DNA from: Henningerozyma blattae CBS 6284
Taxonomy: Eukaryota; Ascomycota; Saccharomycetes; Saccharomycetales; Saccharomycetaceae
Reading direction: 5' to 3'
Length of the DNA: 64,000 nt
Assembly (NCBI RefSeq): GCF_000315915.1
Contig: NC_020194.1
Coordinates: 124,001 to 188,000 of the forward strand
A program made the position numbers and the translations under genes. Positions 33,822 to 44,352 of the stretch are shown in pieces; position 1 is the first letter of the stretch; every line of letters starts with the position of its first letter. The notes beneath the pieces were generated by a model. It searched no databases, was not told the origin of the DNA, and saw only the letters and a list, made by a program, of their open reading frames with translations.

Positions 33822-36800
33822 ATGTCAGATGAAGATATTAATTTCAATGATTTGGTGGGGAATATCCTAAACGCACATAACAATCAAGAATCACAAAGTC
33901 AAGATGAATCACATATCCCTGTCTCTACTCAAGACCATCAAGAGTTGCCAGATTTCACAGCAGACGATGAATCATATTTAGAAGCTGTGGCAAATGCCAT
34001 TCAAACCATAGATAAGAATGAAAATGAGAATATAGCCACTGACAAAGCTGAGCCTCCAATAGATATACCGAGAACGAATAATAATGATAAACCCGATACA
34101 AATGCAACGACAACTACAAAATCCATTACAAAGTCTAAAGCAAAACCAAATAATCAAGAATGGCCATCACAATTACAAAACAACAGTAAAAATACACAAA
34201 CTGACCAATTAGATCAAGATGATGAAAACTTAAGAATGGCCATTCTTCAATCTTTAAATCAATTGACAGATGATATACTGGTTCCTGAACCTATTACTCT
34301 TACTTCAGAAAACAATAATGTTGTTGATTCTTCAAAACCTTCTAAAAAAGCATCCACAAAGAAAAAAAAGAAATCGCATTCCAAAGTTTCTTCCTCATCG
34401 ACTACAAGTCAAACTTTGTCAAAAATTAAATCAGATACGATAACAAAATCTGCTGCACCTTCACAAAAATCTTCATCACTTTCTAGAAAAAAGAAGAAAA
34501 AGGATTCTATTTCTACTGTTTCCGCAACTAAGCATAAAGATTCCAAAAAATCAAAATCAAAAGATAAAAAATCATCATCTCAACCTTCCACAGCTAATAC
34601 CAATATCAACATTAATACAAATGATGATGACGATGATGATCTTCTCAATTTTGAAGATATTATTAAAAATTTCATGCAGCAAGGTTTGACCGATGATGCA
34701 TCTAACCATATTGATCAATCATCTACTCTACCTGAAGAATCTCAATCCATCATTACTGCAGATGAAACACAAGCTTTAGTAGAGGCAGCTACAAAGGCAT
34801 TTGAACAAAACTTAATAGATACTACTGAACCCATTTCATTTTCTTCAAGACACGATTCTTTAAATAAAGTAATAAAATTATCTGAACCATCGATATCAAT
34901 ATCAAAATCAAAATCAAAATCAAAAACCAAAGATAAAGATAGAGATAAGAGCAAAGATAAGAGTAAAGACAAGGATAAAGACAGATATAAAGACAAGGAG
35001 AAGATAAAATCAAAAAGTAAAAATAAAGATAAGGAAAAATCCAAAGATAAAGATAAAGATAAAGATAGGTCTAAAGAAAAAACTAAGGAGAATGAGAAAT
35101 TGAAATCCAAAGAAAAAGACAGAGAAAGAGAAAAAGAATCGAAAAGTAAATCAAAATCAAAACTTTCCAAGCATAAAGATAAAGACCCGAATAATAGTAA
35201 TATTAATGATAATGATAGTAATAATAATAATGCATTAGACTCTTTGAAGAAAAAGAAAAAATTGAAAAAAGTCAAGAAGAAATTACCTAAAAAAGTAGAG
35301 CCTTCAACACCACAACAAAGAGTAACTCACATCGATTCAAATGATTTTTCGAAAGCTCTAGAAGAAGTAGTAAATAGTGTTGTCAACACTTCTTTATTAA
35401 CTACATCTCCTTCATCACCAGTTGAAACTCCGCATACAGATGATGCCCCTGGAAAACCAACATTCTCTTCTATACCTTTATTAATTGAAAATTTATATCT
35501 TTCAAATGATGATACTAATATTCCTACTACTTCTCAAGTTCCTAATGATGATGACAACACTAGCAATACAGCTGTAATACCTACTGTCCTCCATGATAAA
35601 GATGATAATAATTTAGAACAAGCTGATGATGGTAATTTTGATCTAAATCAAATCATGCAAAAAGCTATGCTATTGGCTTTTAATGAAGAACAAAATGATG
35701 AAAATGAAATGAATAATAATAAGAATAATAACAGTAATATTATTAATGATAATAGCAACAATAATCGTTTAGAACCGAATCTTGGTGATTTCAATGTTAA
35801 AGATATATTATTACCTTCAAAGGTATCTCCAAAATTGTCCAAATTTCATGAACATAAATCGAAATCAAAAAAATCAAAAAGATCAAGTAGTTCTAAAGAT
35901 AAAAAGTTATCAAGAGAAAAACGTAAAGAGAAACAAAGGGAAAAATCAAGAGAAAGGCATAAAGAAAGGGAAAAAGAAAGGGAACATGAAAGAAATAAAA
36001 AAATATTAAAAGCATTAAATGAATCAAGTTCATTAAGTTTAATGGAGCCGCTTAAAGCAACTTCGACACATTTGTTAACTCAAGATCATTTCAAAAAACG
36101 TTACAAGAAAATTGCTTCACAAGTAGCAGAAGTTGCAAAAAAGAGAAATCGTGATAAGCGTAAAGCAATTAAAGCTAAAAAGCAAGAAGAACAACTAAAG
36201 GCAAGAGAATTGAAAAAAATAAGAAAGAGAGAAGAACTGAATAAGCAAGAACGAGAAAGAAAGGAATTAGAGGAAATAGTTTCTAGAGGGCCTCCTTACC
36301 CGTATGATTTGAGATTAACGAAAAATGGTAAACCTAAAAAACCGTATAGAAGATGGACACCAGAAGAATTAGCTAAAAGAAATTTACTGAACTCCACGAA
36401 CAGTGGCAAAGTTTCCAAGAAAAGGAAAGATGGGAAAACTGAATTATTGGAAGATACATTAAGACGAATTGCGCTTTTATCTGAGAATAGTACTAATGTA
36501 TACGTCAGAAATGAAGGTAAAGATGCTGGTATTGAAAATAATGATAGTACAATCACAACAACTACAAATAGGTCTTTGTTGAATAATATTGAAGGTTCAT
36601 TGATCAATAGCAATCGCTTCCAAAGCTTGACAGGGGATCTATCAAAATTATCAGCACAAGAGGTTCAGGACTTAAAAGAATATGCTACTAGAAAATTGGA
36701 GGAAGAAAGAAATAAAACTAAGTCTAAGAAAACTAGAAAACATACTTTTGATCCGAATGCCAAAACTGTTGTTCATAAGGAAAAAATTAAATTTCATCCA

Positions 36801-39251
36801 CCTTGGTCAATTCCATTGCATCCTCCAATGGTATTGCCAATAGCAAGAAAGAATATTAAAAGACATTTGCATAGATGGCATTCATCTAAAATACACAAGA
36901 AAGAAAAAAGAATTAGAGTTACTAGGTCAGTTCCACAATCACTAAATTTCACAGGTCCTAAAGAATCCATTGTACCAGCATTCCTAGCACCTATTATCAA
37001 TACTTTGAAACTTGCAGCTAAAGCTAAATTGAAATCAGGGGCTACTGCGGAAGAGACCAATAAACATTTGATGTATATTTTAAAAGCAACAAAGAAAACA
37101 CTAAGTGATTCTATTCTTAAATCGAAAATTGGTTTTAGCCGTACTCATCCAATTAAAATCGAAACGGGTAAGTCTATTCCTCCAGCACCTACGAAAAAGC
37201 CTCTAAATATACCTATCTTTAGCTTAGCAAGCATCCGTAAAATTGACACTTCTGATGATACCACCCAATCCAATGATATTAAAAATAAAGAAGCTCAACA
37301 GAAAAAGGTACTATTAACTAATACAATTCATGCTTCAGTTACTAGTGTTGATATCGATATAGATAAAGTGAATGTCTCTGATTCTATCCCCGATAAATCT
37401 TTATCAATAATAAAAGTTGAAGGTAATAAAAAAGTTGACTCATCTTTGGCACATAGTACAACAATAACAGGACCTTCAATTGCATCTACACCTTCTACCT
37501 CTCTACATGACTCTCATGTAGTCTCAATGCCTACCAGTCATGCTAGGAAATCTACTAATATATCCCTAGAGCTTTCGCCATCTGTTTCAGAACATTTATC
37601 ATTAGATCATGATAATTTAGCAACTGGGGCTAAAAATAAGGATATTGGTATATCAACTATTGCATATGCAGATCAAGCAGACAAGGGAAAAGATGAGTAT
37701 GTTAATGATATTTCTTCAACTTTAGACCTTCACAATACTACCCACTCTATTGGAGACGCGATAAATGCAAAAGAAAATGTAAATCATGCTCAGACAGATG
37801 CTTCAGTAATAGAGAGTTCTGATTTATTAGGCGCTACCAAAACAATGGAAATAATTGAAAATCCAGAAACTAATCACAACATTGAAGGATCAAATTCAGA
37901 ACCTATTATCATAAAAGATGAGCCTATAAACTCAATTATCTCGATACCGCTACATCCTTCTTTGCCAAATGATTTATCATCCATCTCGAAAGATGTGAAT
38001 TTGAACTCTGCTTCAAATAAAGAAGACTTGAATGTTAGTGATAGTAAAAATGATACAAATCTATCATTACCGTTGCTAATTGGCTCCTCTACTGGTGAGT
38101 TTACTAATGACAATGAGCCTAAACCATCTTTGGCAGAAATATTACAAAACGTGGAAGATATTAACTCAAACCAAAATAGAAACGAACTCAATAATAATAG
38201 TATGACAGAGGCAGATCAAATTAAGCCTATACCCGAATCTATTTTACATATCAATGGTCCTATGGATCATAAAAAGCATGTAAACAGTTTTACTCCAAAA
38301 CTTAACAGGGTCTCAAAGATTGATACTAGTTCCAATACCTCAAACATCCAAGGCATACTAGAAGAAATTGTCAAGGAGCAACTGATTAAAAAAAATGGGA
38401 ACTCTGAAATCATACCAGCAGGGTTAACAACAATAATTAAAAATACTATTAACTCTCTTTTACCCCTTGAAGAAAATAAAAATACGATCGATGTAGAGTC
38501 TTTAATAAACCCAGTATTTCCTGCTCTTAATGGTTTACCCCCACCACCAAATTTCAAAGAAACATTAGAGGCTCAACAACATGCTAAAGCCATTAAAGAG
38601 GTAGCACCAACTGCTACTTTCTTAATTCGTAAACAAGATCGATTGAAGCAAGCCAGTAATGAAAAACCTAAAAACTGGGTTGACTTTGAAATACCAGAAA
38701 TGTTCACTATACCTGGTAAAAGATCTATAGTGTTACGCTATGCTAGAAAACTGTTCGATAAAGATGAAATGGATAAATTGAACAGAATGTTAAATAATGA
38801 AAGAAAAAGAAAATGGAGAAGCGCAAATGTGCTACGTAATTGGGAGCATGAAACTAGAGCGAGAATAAAAAGATTATCAAATAATAAGTTTAAGGGAAAC
38901 AATAATATTACAGAAGAGGAAAAAGAGCAATGGATGGAAGCTGAGTTTGAAAATAGAATGCGTGATCACAATGTGACACGTGCAGATATTGAGAATTCAG
39001 GTACTACAGGTAAAGTTAAAGGTTCTAGTATGTTAGATGATAGCGAAGTACTTAATTATATTGTTCAATTTACCGGATCCATTGAGACATCCAAAAAAAT
39101 TGAAAAATGGTTACAAGAGGATGCTAAATACTTTATGAATAATTCCCAGCAACCTCTAACCCAATTGTCTCTTTCTCAATTGCCAATTTCTAAACCTCCC
39201 TCAATCACCATTGAGAAAGTTACTACACCTGGTACAATGATTACTGGTTAG
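33822..39251 (+). CDS. SPP41: Spp41-like nuclear protein, large Lys/Ser-rich
   Basis: 1809-aa protein assigned to Spp41, which in S. cerevisiae affects expression of the splicing factors PRP3 and PRP4. The main support is position next to RMT2 (YDR464W-YDR465C) and general character: very large, charged and lysine-rich. Residues 365-455 are an almost pure KSKDKDKDK array, followed by KKKKKLKKVKKK. Conserved-looking islands are GPPYPYDLRLTKNGKPKKPYRRWTPEELAKRN (about 825-857; it has a Trp, but no full SANT fold is visible), a stretch around KIKFHPPWSIPLHPP, and the C-terminal 200 residues (WVDFEIPEMFTIPGKRSI onward). It is longer than S. cerevisiae Spp41 (1435 aa), the excess being low-complexity sequence. 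Confidence 0.75.
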   Translation: MSDEDINFNDLVGNILNAHNNQESQSQDESHIPVSTQDHQELPDFTADDESYLEAVANAIQTIDKNENENIATDKAEPPIDIPRTNNNDKPDTNATTTTKSITKSKAKPNNQEWPSQLQNNSKNTQTDQLDQDDENLRMAILQSLNQLTDDILVPEPITLTSENNNVVDSSKPSKKASTKKKKKSHSKVSSSSTTSQTLSKIKSDTITKSAAPSQKSSSLSRKKKKKDSISTVSATKHKDSKKSKSKDKKSSSQPSTANTNININTNDDDDDDLLNFEDIIKNFMQQGLTDDASNHIDQSSTLPEESQSIITADETQALVEAATKAFEQNLIDTTEPISFSSRHDSLNKVIKLSEPSISISKSKSKSKTKDKDRDKSKDKSKDKDKDRYKDKEKIKSKSKNKDKEKSKDKDKDKDRSKEKTKENEKLKSKEKDREREKESKSKSKSKLSKHKDKDPNNSNINDNDSNNNNALDSLKKKKKLKKVKKKLPKKVEPSTPQQRVTHIDSNDFSKALEEVVNSVVNTSLLTTSPSSPVETPHTDDAPGKPTFSSIPLLIENLYLSNDDTNIPTTSQVPNDDDNTSNTAVIPTVLHDKDDNNLEQADDGNFDLNQIMQKAMLLAFNEEQNDENEMNNNKNNNSNIINDNSNNNRLEPNLGDFNVKDILLPSKVSPKLSKFHEHKSKSKKSKRSSSSKDKKLSREKRKEKQREKSRERHKEREKEREHERNKKILKALNESSSLSLMEPLKATSTHLLTQDHFKKRYKKIASQVAEVAKKRNRDKRKAIKAKKQEEQLKARELKKIRKREELNKQERERKELEEIVSRGPPYPYDLRLTKNGKPKKPYRRWTPEELAKRNLLNSTNSGKVSKKRKDGKTELLEDTLRRIALLSENSTNVYVRNEGKDAGIENNDSTITTTTNRSLLNNIEGSLINSNRFQSLTGDLSKLSAQEVQDLKEYATRKLEEERNKTKSKKTRKHTFDPNAKTVVHKEKIKFHPPWSIPLHPPMVLPIARKNIKRHLHRWHSSKIHKKEKRIRVTRSVPQSLNFTGPKESIVPAFLAPIINTLKLAAKAKLKSGATAEETNKHLMYILKATKKTLSDSILKSKIGFSRTHPIKIETGKSIPPAPTKKPLNIPIFSLASIRKIDTSDDTTQSNDIKNKEAQQKKVLLTNTIHASVTSVDIDIDKVNVSDSIPDKSLSIIKVEGNKKVDSSLAHSTTITGPSIASTPSTSLHDSHVVSMPTSHARKSTNISLELSPSVSEHLSLDHDNLATGAKNKDIGISTIAYADQADKGKDEYVNDISSTLDLHNTTHSIGDAINAKENVNHAQTDASVIESSDLLGATKTMEIIENPETNHNIEGSNSEPIIIKDEPINSIISIPLHPSLPNDLSSISKDVNLNSASNKEDLNVSDSKNDTNLSLPLLIGSSTGEFTNDNEPKPSLAEILQNVEDINSNQNRNELNNNSMTEADQIKPIPESILHINGPMDHKKHVNSFTPKLNRVSKIDTSSNTSNIQGILEEIVKEQLIKKNGNSEIIPAGLTTIIKNTINSLLPLEENKNTIDVESLINPVFPALNGLPPPPNFKETLEAQQHAKAIKEVAPTATFLIRKQDRLKQASNEKPKNWVDFEIPEMFTIPGKRSIVLRYARKLFDKDEMDKLNRMLNNERKRKWRSANVLRNWEHETRARIKRLSNNKFKGNNNITEEEKEQWMEAEFENRMRDHNVTRADIENSGTTGKVKGSSMLDDSEVLNYIVQFTGSIETSKKIEKWLQEDAKYFMNNSQQPLTQLSLSQLPISKPPSITIEKVTTPGTMITG

Positions 39252-39396
39252 TTAGAACTCGGTGCTCCAAGATATTTTCAAGAGAGTTATAATAATTAAT
39301 TTGGTAATTTTCGCAATTATAAATTATTTCTTATTTAGATAATCGACAAATAGGAATATATAGCGATGTAACTAGGTTTTTTCTGTCTATCAGTAA
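39252..39396. other. Short 3' intergenic region SPP41/RMT2
   Basis: Tail-to-tail gap of 145 bp. It is AT-rich with TATATA near 39357. Nothing else is seen. Confidence 0.5.
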
Positions 39397-40668
39397 CTAT
39401 GCAAAACGAATAATTGGATGGTAGTATACAGGACAATTGTAATAAGAACGACGAACTTCATCCCAACGTTCATCATCTTGTTCAACGTTAATAGTTTCAT
39501 AAGTACATTTTAGTCCATATTGGGAGACATCTACTTCGACAATTTTTTTATAAACATCGTAGCAAATACGGCGATCAGCACCTAGACCATTAAAGAATGA
39601 AAAGACACCTTCGGGTTGGAGTAACCCTACAATAGTATCATACAGAGCTAACATATCATTATAGTGTTCAGAAAAAGTATCATAATATATACCATCGAAG
39701 AAAACTGGTTCATCTAAATCAAATAAAGTTGGAATAGTATCTTGCCAGCGGCCTTCCAATATTGTAACACCAGGGCGTTCATACCAGCCATCTTTCTTCA
39801 TACGAGATAAAACATCTGGATGAGCTTCACAAATAAAGTGATGGGCAGGTTTATTTTGTTGTAAAAAGGTATCTATAATACCCATACCAAAACCAATGTT
39901 GATAACAGTTGCACCGTGTTTTGGGGCCAATGTGTTTGCTGCAAGCTTCATAATATTAGTTTCCCAATCCATCATTACCCCATCTCTATTAGTCTTTGTC
40001 ACCAATGCATCATCAGTGTATTCTAATTTAGTATTTAAAAAAGTCTCTGAATGAGCAGCTGTAGCATCTTCATGGTCAGCTGAGATTGGTTCAATTTTTT
40101 GGGGTACCTCAGCAGTTTCTTGTTCAGTTGTAATTTCTTGTGAGTTGTTAGCATCATTATCTTCAAATTCTGCAAAATTATCATTATCAAGAAATTCAAC
40201 CTCACCGCCATTAATCACTCTTAATAATAATTCAGCACTTACACCAGCATCAACTAATCTACGATATAAAGGTGTCTCTACGCTAGAGTTCCATTCTAAT
40301 AATAAATCACCAATAGTTTTATTTTCGTAATCAATGAAATTCCAACCAGCACCATATTCAAATAAGATATCCATTAATTTTAGAATAACTTCTTCTTCAC
40401 TTTTTGTTAAATCTTTTGGTAAAGATCTCGACATAATATGTAAAGGGGTAGTGTTTGAAGATGATTCTTCATCATCAGATTTAGATTCCTCTTCCTTATA
40501 GTTTGGGTCTTCTAATTTTTTCTTTTCATTTCTTTCAAATTCAGCAACTTGTTCTAAAGTATAAGTAGCAGGAATGCCACTCTTTAAAAGGTCATTTAAT
40601 TCTTTGACATAAAATTCCTCGGTAATTGGCCTTTTGGGGAAAGTTAAAAGATGGTGAAGTTCAGACAT
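39397..40668 (-). CDS. RMT2: Arginine N5-methyltransferase Rmt2
   Basis: 423-aa type IV protein arginine methyltransferase that methylates the delta nitrogen of an arginine in ribosomal protein Rpl12. The N-terminal half carries ankyrin-like helical repeats (PLHIMSRSLPKDLTKSEEEVI, LLEWNSSVETPLYRRLVDAG). The C-terminal half is the SAM-dependent domain with motif I VINIGFGMGIIDTFLQ, ICEAHPDVL and the acidic motif FFDGIYYDTFSEHY. Length matches S. cerevisiae Rmt2 (412 aa). The linker between the halves is an acidic, Glu/Asn-rich stretch. It is convergent with SPP41, as in S. cerevisiae. Confidence 0.96.
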   Translation of the reverse strand: MSELHHLLTFPKRPITEEFYVKELNDLLKSGIPATYTLEQVAEFERNEKKKLEDPNYKEEESKSDDEESSSNTTPLHIMSRSLPKDLTKSEEEVILKLMDILFEYGAGWNFIDYENKTIGDLLLEWNSSVETPLYRRLVDAGVSAELLLRVINGGEVEFLDNDNFAEFEDNDANNSQEITTEQETAEVPQKIEPISADHEDATAAHSETFLNTKLEYTDDALVTKTNRDGVMMDWETNIMKLAANTLAPKHGATVINIGFGMGIIDTFLQQNKPAHHFICEAHPDVLSRMKKDGWYERPGVTILEGRWQDTIPTLFDLDEPVFFDGIYYDTFSEHYNDMLALYDTIVGLLQPEGVFSFFNGLGADRRICYDVYKKIVEVDVSQYGLKCTYETINVEQDDERWDEVRRSYYNCPVYYHPIIRFA

Positions 40669-41056
40669 ATATATATATACGAATTTGATGTGTGTAAATA
40701 AGTTGGAGATGGTTTTTTTGTTGTACAGATCTTTTAATATGGATGCAAACTAATTTTTTTTCAATTTAGCGATGAGCTAAAATAACGATATATTTTTGTT
40801 GACGAAAAAGAAAAGGCACTGGAAGTATAAAAATGAAAATTAATGCATAAAAATAGTTTTAAAATTTTACAGGGTATATGGTACATTAGTTTAGTATAAA
40901 TCTGTAAGAATATATATAATAAATTATATGTTTATGTAGCATATTAAAAAAAAAAAAAAAAAAAATTAAGAAAACCTGAAGGAAAGATGCGAAAATTTTA
41001 TTACATTACAATTAAAGAGTATTTTTTATTTCATGAACTGCCAATATAATTGTCAG
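40669..41056. other. RMT2 promoter and TLG1 3' region
   Basis: 388 bp of AT-rich DNA. It contains a TATATATATA run directly upstream of the RMT2 start (40668-40678) and a poly(A) run of about 19 near 40946-40965. No additional gene. Confidence 0.5.
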
Positions 41057-41713
41057 TTATATTAAGACAGCTAAAATTAATAGTATGATCAATGCAGCAA
41101 TCAGTAATATAATACAGCAATCATTCCATTTTTCTTTATTCTTCTCATAAACCCATTCTAGTTGTCTTCTACCTCTTGCTAGTTTTCCTGTGAGGGTATC
41201 AACCCCTTCGTCTAAGTTATCTAGTAGTTCACTTTGGTCATTTAATTCTGTTCCCATAGTATGGGCTTGGTTTTGTAAATTATGTAGTGAGTATTGTAGT
41301 TGATCTAATTGGCCAGATTGTTCTCTAAACATCTGTTGTTGTAATACTTGAGATGGATCAGCTATTGTAAAATCATCTAAATTATCCTCGGTAATTTCAT
41401 TACGATTAGTTTCAAGATCAGTTGTGGAGGTAGCGGTGGTTGGGTTAGCACTTTGTAAATTACTTTTAATTGTATCGAAGTTATGTTGTAGTTGTTGAAC
41501 TTCATATTCTCTTGCACTTACCATACTTGTATTTTCAATATTATTTGATTGTTTCATAACGGAAATACTACTATTTAAGTCAATTAAAGCTTCATTAATA
41601 TCATCAATTATTTCATCTGTTTGATTGGATGGGGTTTGAAAACTGCTTAATTTTCGGATTTGATCCTTTGTATCCCTCACAACTTCCTCAAATGGGTCAG
41701 AAATATTATCCAT
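41057..41713 (-). CDS. TLG1: t-SNARE Tlg1 (Qc, late Golgi/endosome)
   Basis: 218-aa tail-anchored SNARE of the trans-Golgi and early endosome that pairs with Tlg2, Vti1 and Snc. The N terminus (DPFEEVVRDTKDQIRKL) begins the three-helix domain of the syntaxin-6/Tlg1 family. The SNARE motif lies at about residues 130-190, with the central-layer Gln in GTELNDQSELLDNLDEGVD. The protein ends with a 20-residue transmembrane anchor (CIILLIAALIILLILAVLI) preceded by basic residues. S. cerevisiae Tlg1 is 224 aa. It lies beside RMT2 although PKH3, which separates them in S. cerevisiae (YDR466W), is absent. Confidence 0.93.
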   Translation of the reverse strand: MDNISDPFEEVVRDTKDQIRKLSSFQTPSNQTDEIIDDINEALIDLNSSISVMKQSNNIENTSMVSAREYEVQQLQHNFDTIKSNLQSANPTTATSTTDLETNRNEITEDNLDDFTIADPSQVLQQQMFREQSGQLDQLQYSLHNLQNQAHTMGTELNDQSELLDNLDEGVDTLTGKLARGRRQLEWVYEKNKEKWNDCCIILLIAALIILLILAVLI

Positions 41714-43108
41714 AATTGTGATTATATTGTATTTATTATAATGTTATTTATTAATTTGTTCAAATTAAGTATAAGGGTGAAGTAAAGAGTTGGTTGAGTT
41801 TTAAGTTTAAAATTATAAAACCAAAAATAACGGCTTAATTAATCAATTAGGATATTGTTAAACTAGAAAAAGAAAAAACGGTAAGATTTCGACTCTAGAT
41901 CCATAAGATTTCTTTTTTTCTTTAGAGAAAATAAACATTCCTTATTAAATTTCATGAATTGTTTTTGTAATTATTTCAATATTTACAATTTCAAAAGAAA
42001 TTTTCAAAAGAAACATTAATGAATATGGATATAAGTCCGGTACACCACATAATAAGCGCGACAGTTTGGTAATTTCTTTTTAAGTTATAAATATCACAAA
42101 TAAAATTTTAATATTTTTAAGCATATTTTAAAGATTTTAAAGTTTTGAGAATAAGTGTCGAATGGTAAGGTAAAACTAAAAATTGTAGACTTGTCATGTC
42201 AAGGCATTTATAATAGTAATAGTGCAATTATATAAAATAATTGAGAAATAAAAAAAAACGTAGCTTTTGTAGATAATAATATTAGATGCATTAAAAAATA
42301 AGAAATAGTATGCCCATCAAGTTAAATCTATACAATTGCACAATTTTCAGAAATTTTTCTAAAAATAAATTTTATATTTTTGTATTGAAAATCTGATTTC
42401 AATTAAGTCAAAAAAAATATTTATTCTTAAGAAAACAAGATTTAATCTAATTTTAATATACTAAATTTTAAGAATATAGAATTCGTTATTTAATTAACCA
42501 CTTTATTTCACATCTAAGCCATAAATCTGGTAAGAATTAAACAGGAAATACCATGTACCAACATTTTTTGTCACCACATTCAAGTTCTAGTTCACAAAGC
42601 CTTATAACTATTCATACACTGTAATATCCTGTAATAATTTGTATAACTTAAAAGACACCATTCAAGATAAATTGTTATGAAATACAATATTTTATCTTTT
42701 AGTATTCTTAGTTAAAATTGCCATTGAATCTGGGGTGCAGCCGGGTAACAAGATATCAAAGAATCTAAATCTGTGACCAATATAATCTTCGGCCGAGAAT
42801 GGTAGTCAGGCAATATCATCATCGTTCCAGACATCGTTGTCAAAGGAAACTCATACTTAAGATCGTAAGGAATAAAAAATTGAAAATCAAACGCCAATCA
42901 GATAGTACTCACGCCATGACATCGTATTACTTGCTAGAATTGGTCTGATTTAGTTTTGAGAGAGCAAAAATTTTTATACAACTTATTTTAGTAACTTACC
43001 TTTATATTTCTTATACCGTCCAGGATCTGCGTGTTGCCACATATTAAACAAAGCTATAGATAGATATAAGTGAATATATATAATCTACAGTTTGAAATAT
43101 AAACAGTA
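41714..43108. other. Divergent intergenic region TLG1/AHC1
   Basis: 1.4 kb AT-rich region carrying two promoters. It contains a Reb1 core at 42742-42748, about 360 bp before AHC1. A minus-strand 61-codon ORF (42712-42897) overlaps that site and is probably chance. No RNA gene was recognised. In the YDR order SDC1, UGO1, TRS31 and PRP3 would follow TLG1, and none is present. Confidence 0.5.
42742..42748 (+). promoter_or_regulatory. Reb1 site upstream of AHC1
   Basis: CCGGGTAAC with exact core CGGGTAA, 361 bp before the AHC1 ATG. It has the same nine bases as the SPP41 promoter site. Confidence 0.5.
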
Positions 43109-44269
43109 ATGAGCGATGAAGACATGAACGGGAGGCAGAAAAAACGTCATCTTCCCAAAGAAAAAGTATCTAAAACTGAGCTCCCTTCTTCTAACAATAA
43201 GAAAAAGCAACGAAAGTTAAACTCAAAAAATAATTTAAAGTGTAATCCCAGGAATGCTTCAAAGAAGACTTCCAAGAGATCAAGTCTTCATTCGATAGAT
43301 ATTAATTCATTATCCAATATTTCTCCATCAAGTTTGACTGATACTTGTGAATCAATAAAGAGGGATGAGATAATACCCAATGAACAAAAAGATGCCATAT
43401 CTTCCGGTGAGAAGATCTCTAATGAGATGGAAGCTACGTTGAATGAAAAGATTTGCAATGGAAGTTCTATTATTAGAAACCATTCCACACAAAATATTAA
43501 AGATCCTAATTCTGGTGCATCAAAGGAGATACAATTTAAGATTGCCAAAACCGAGATTCTAGATTCACTCCATTTACATTCAATTTTAATGTTCAAAGAT
43601 ATTAATAAATTAAATAATGATATCAATAAGATCGATTCTCAATTGAAATTATTAACCCATCTTCATAATGATAAAAATTTAATTAAAAAAATCAAAACTT
43701 CTCGTAAGGATTTAATTGAAAATGATAAGACTTATATAAATTCCAATTCAATTAACGATTCAACATTTCAGATTGAAAGGAATCAAAGATTAAATATAGT
43801 TGCCAAATTGTTGAAGAAACTCAAGGTTTTAAACAAAACTAACCATTCTCCCAATGACAAAGATAAAACTTCAAATAACCACGACGGTATTATAACACCA
43901 TTTCTTAACAAACACCCTTTTACGACAACTTTTAATGATTATAAAGAATGGATTGACAATATGAATCCTAATACAAATTATAGAAATAATATTCCATCTG
44001 CATTTAATTATAGTGCATCTAATTCATTAAATAACATTCAAATTCTTAATTCTAATGCAAATACAAGATGTAGCACACCTATCCAACATCCATATTTAAC
44101 TAGAAGTAAGAGTTTACATAATAATTCCATTAATGCTACTTCTATGAATTCTTTAGACATGATAAACAACAACAATAACACTAATAATCACAGCAGCATA
44201 CTACAAGATACGAATTTAAATCAAAATATATTCAATAATAGTAACAACAACATCACATTATGCTCAAAC

Positions 44270-44352
<83 letters not shown>

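Noticed and set aside
34742..35275. 177-codon antisense ORF rich in Leu/Ser/Phe within SPP41
   Set aside because: It is the reverse reading of the KSKDKD array.
33822..39251. Initial reading of the 1809-aa gene as the TFIIIB subunit Bdp1
   Set aside because: No complete SANT domain is present, and the adjacent RMT2 gene together with the lysine-rich character fits Spp41 better.
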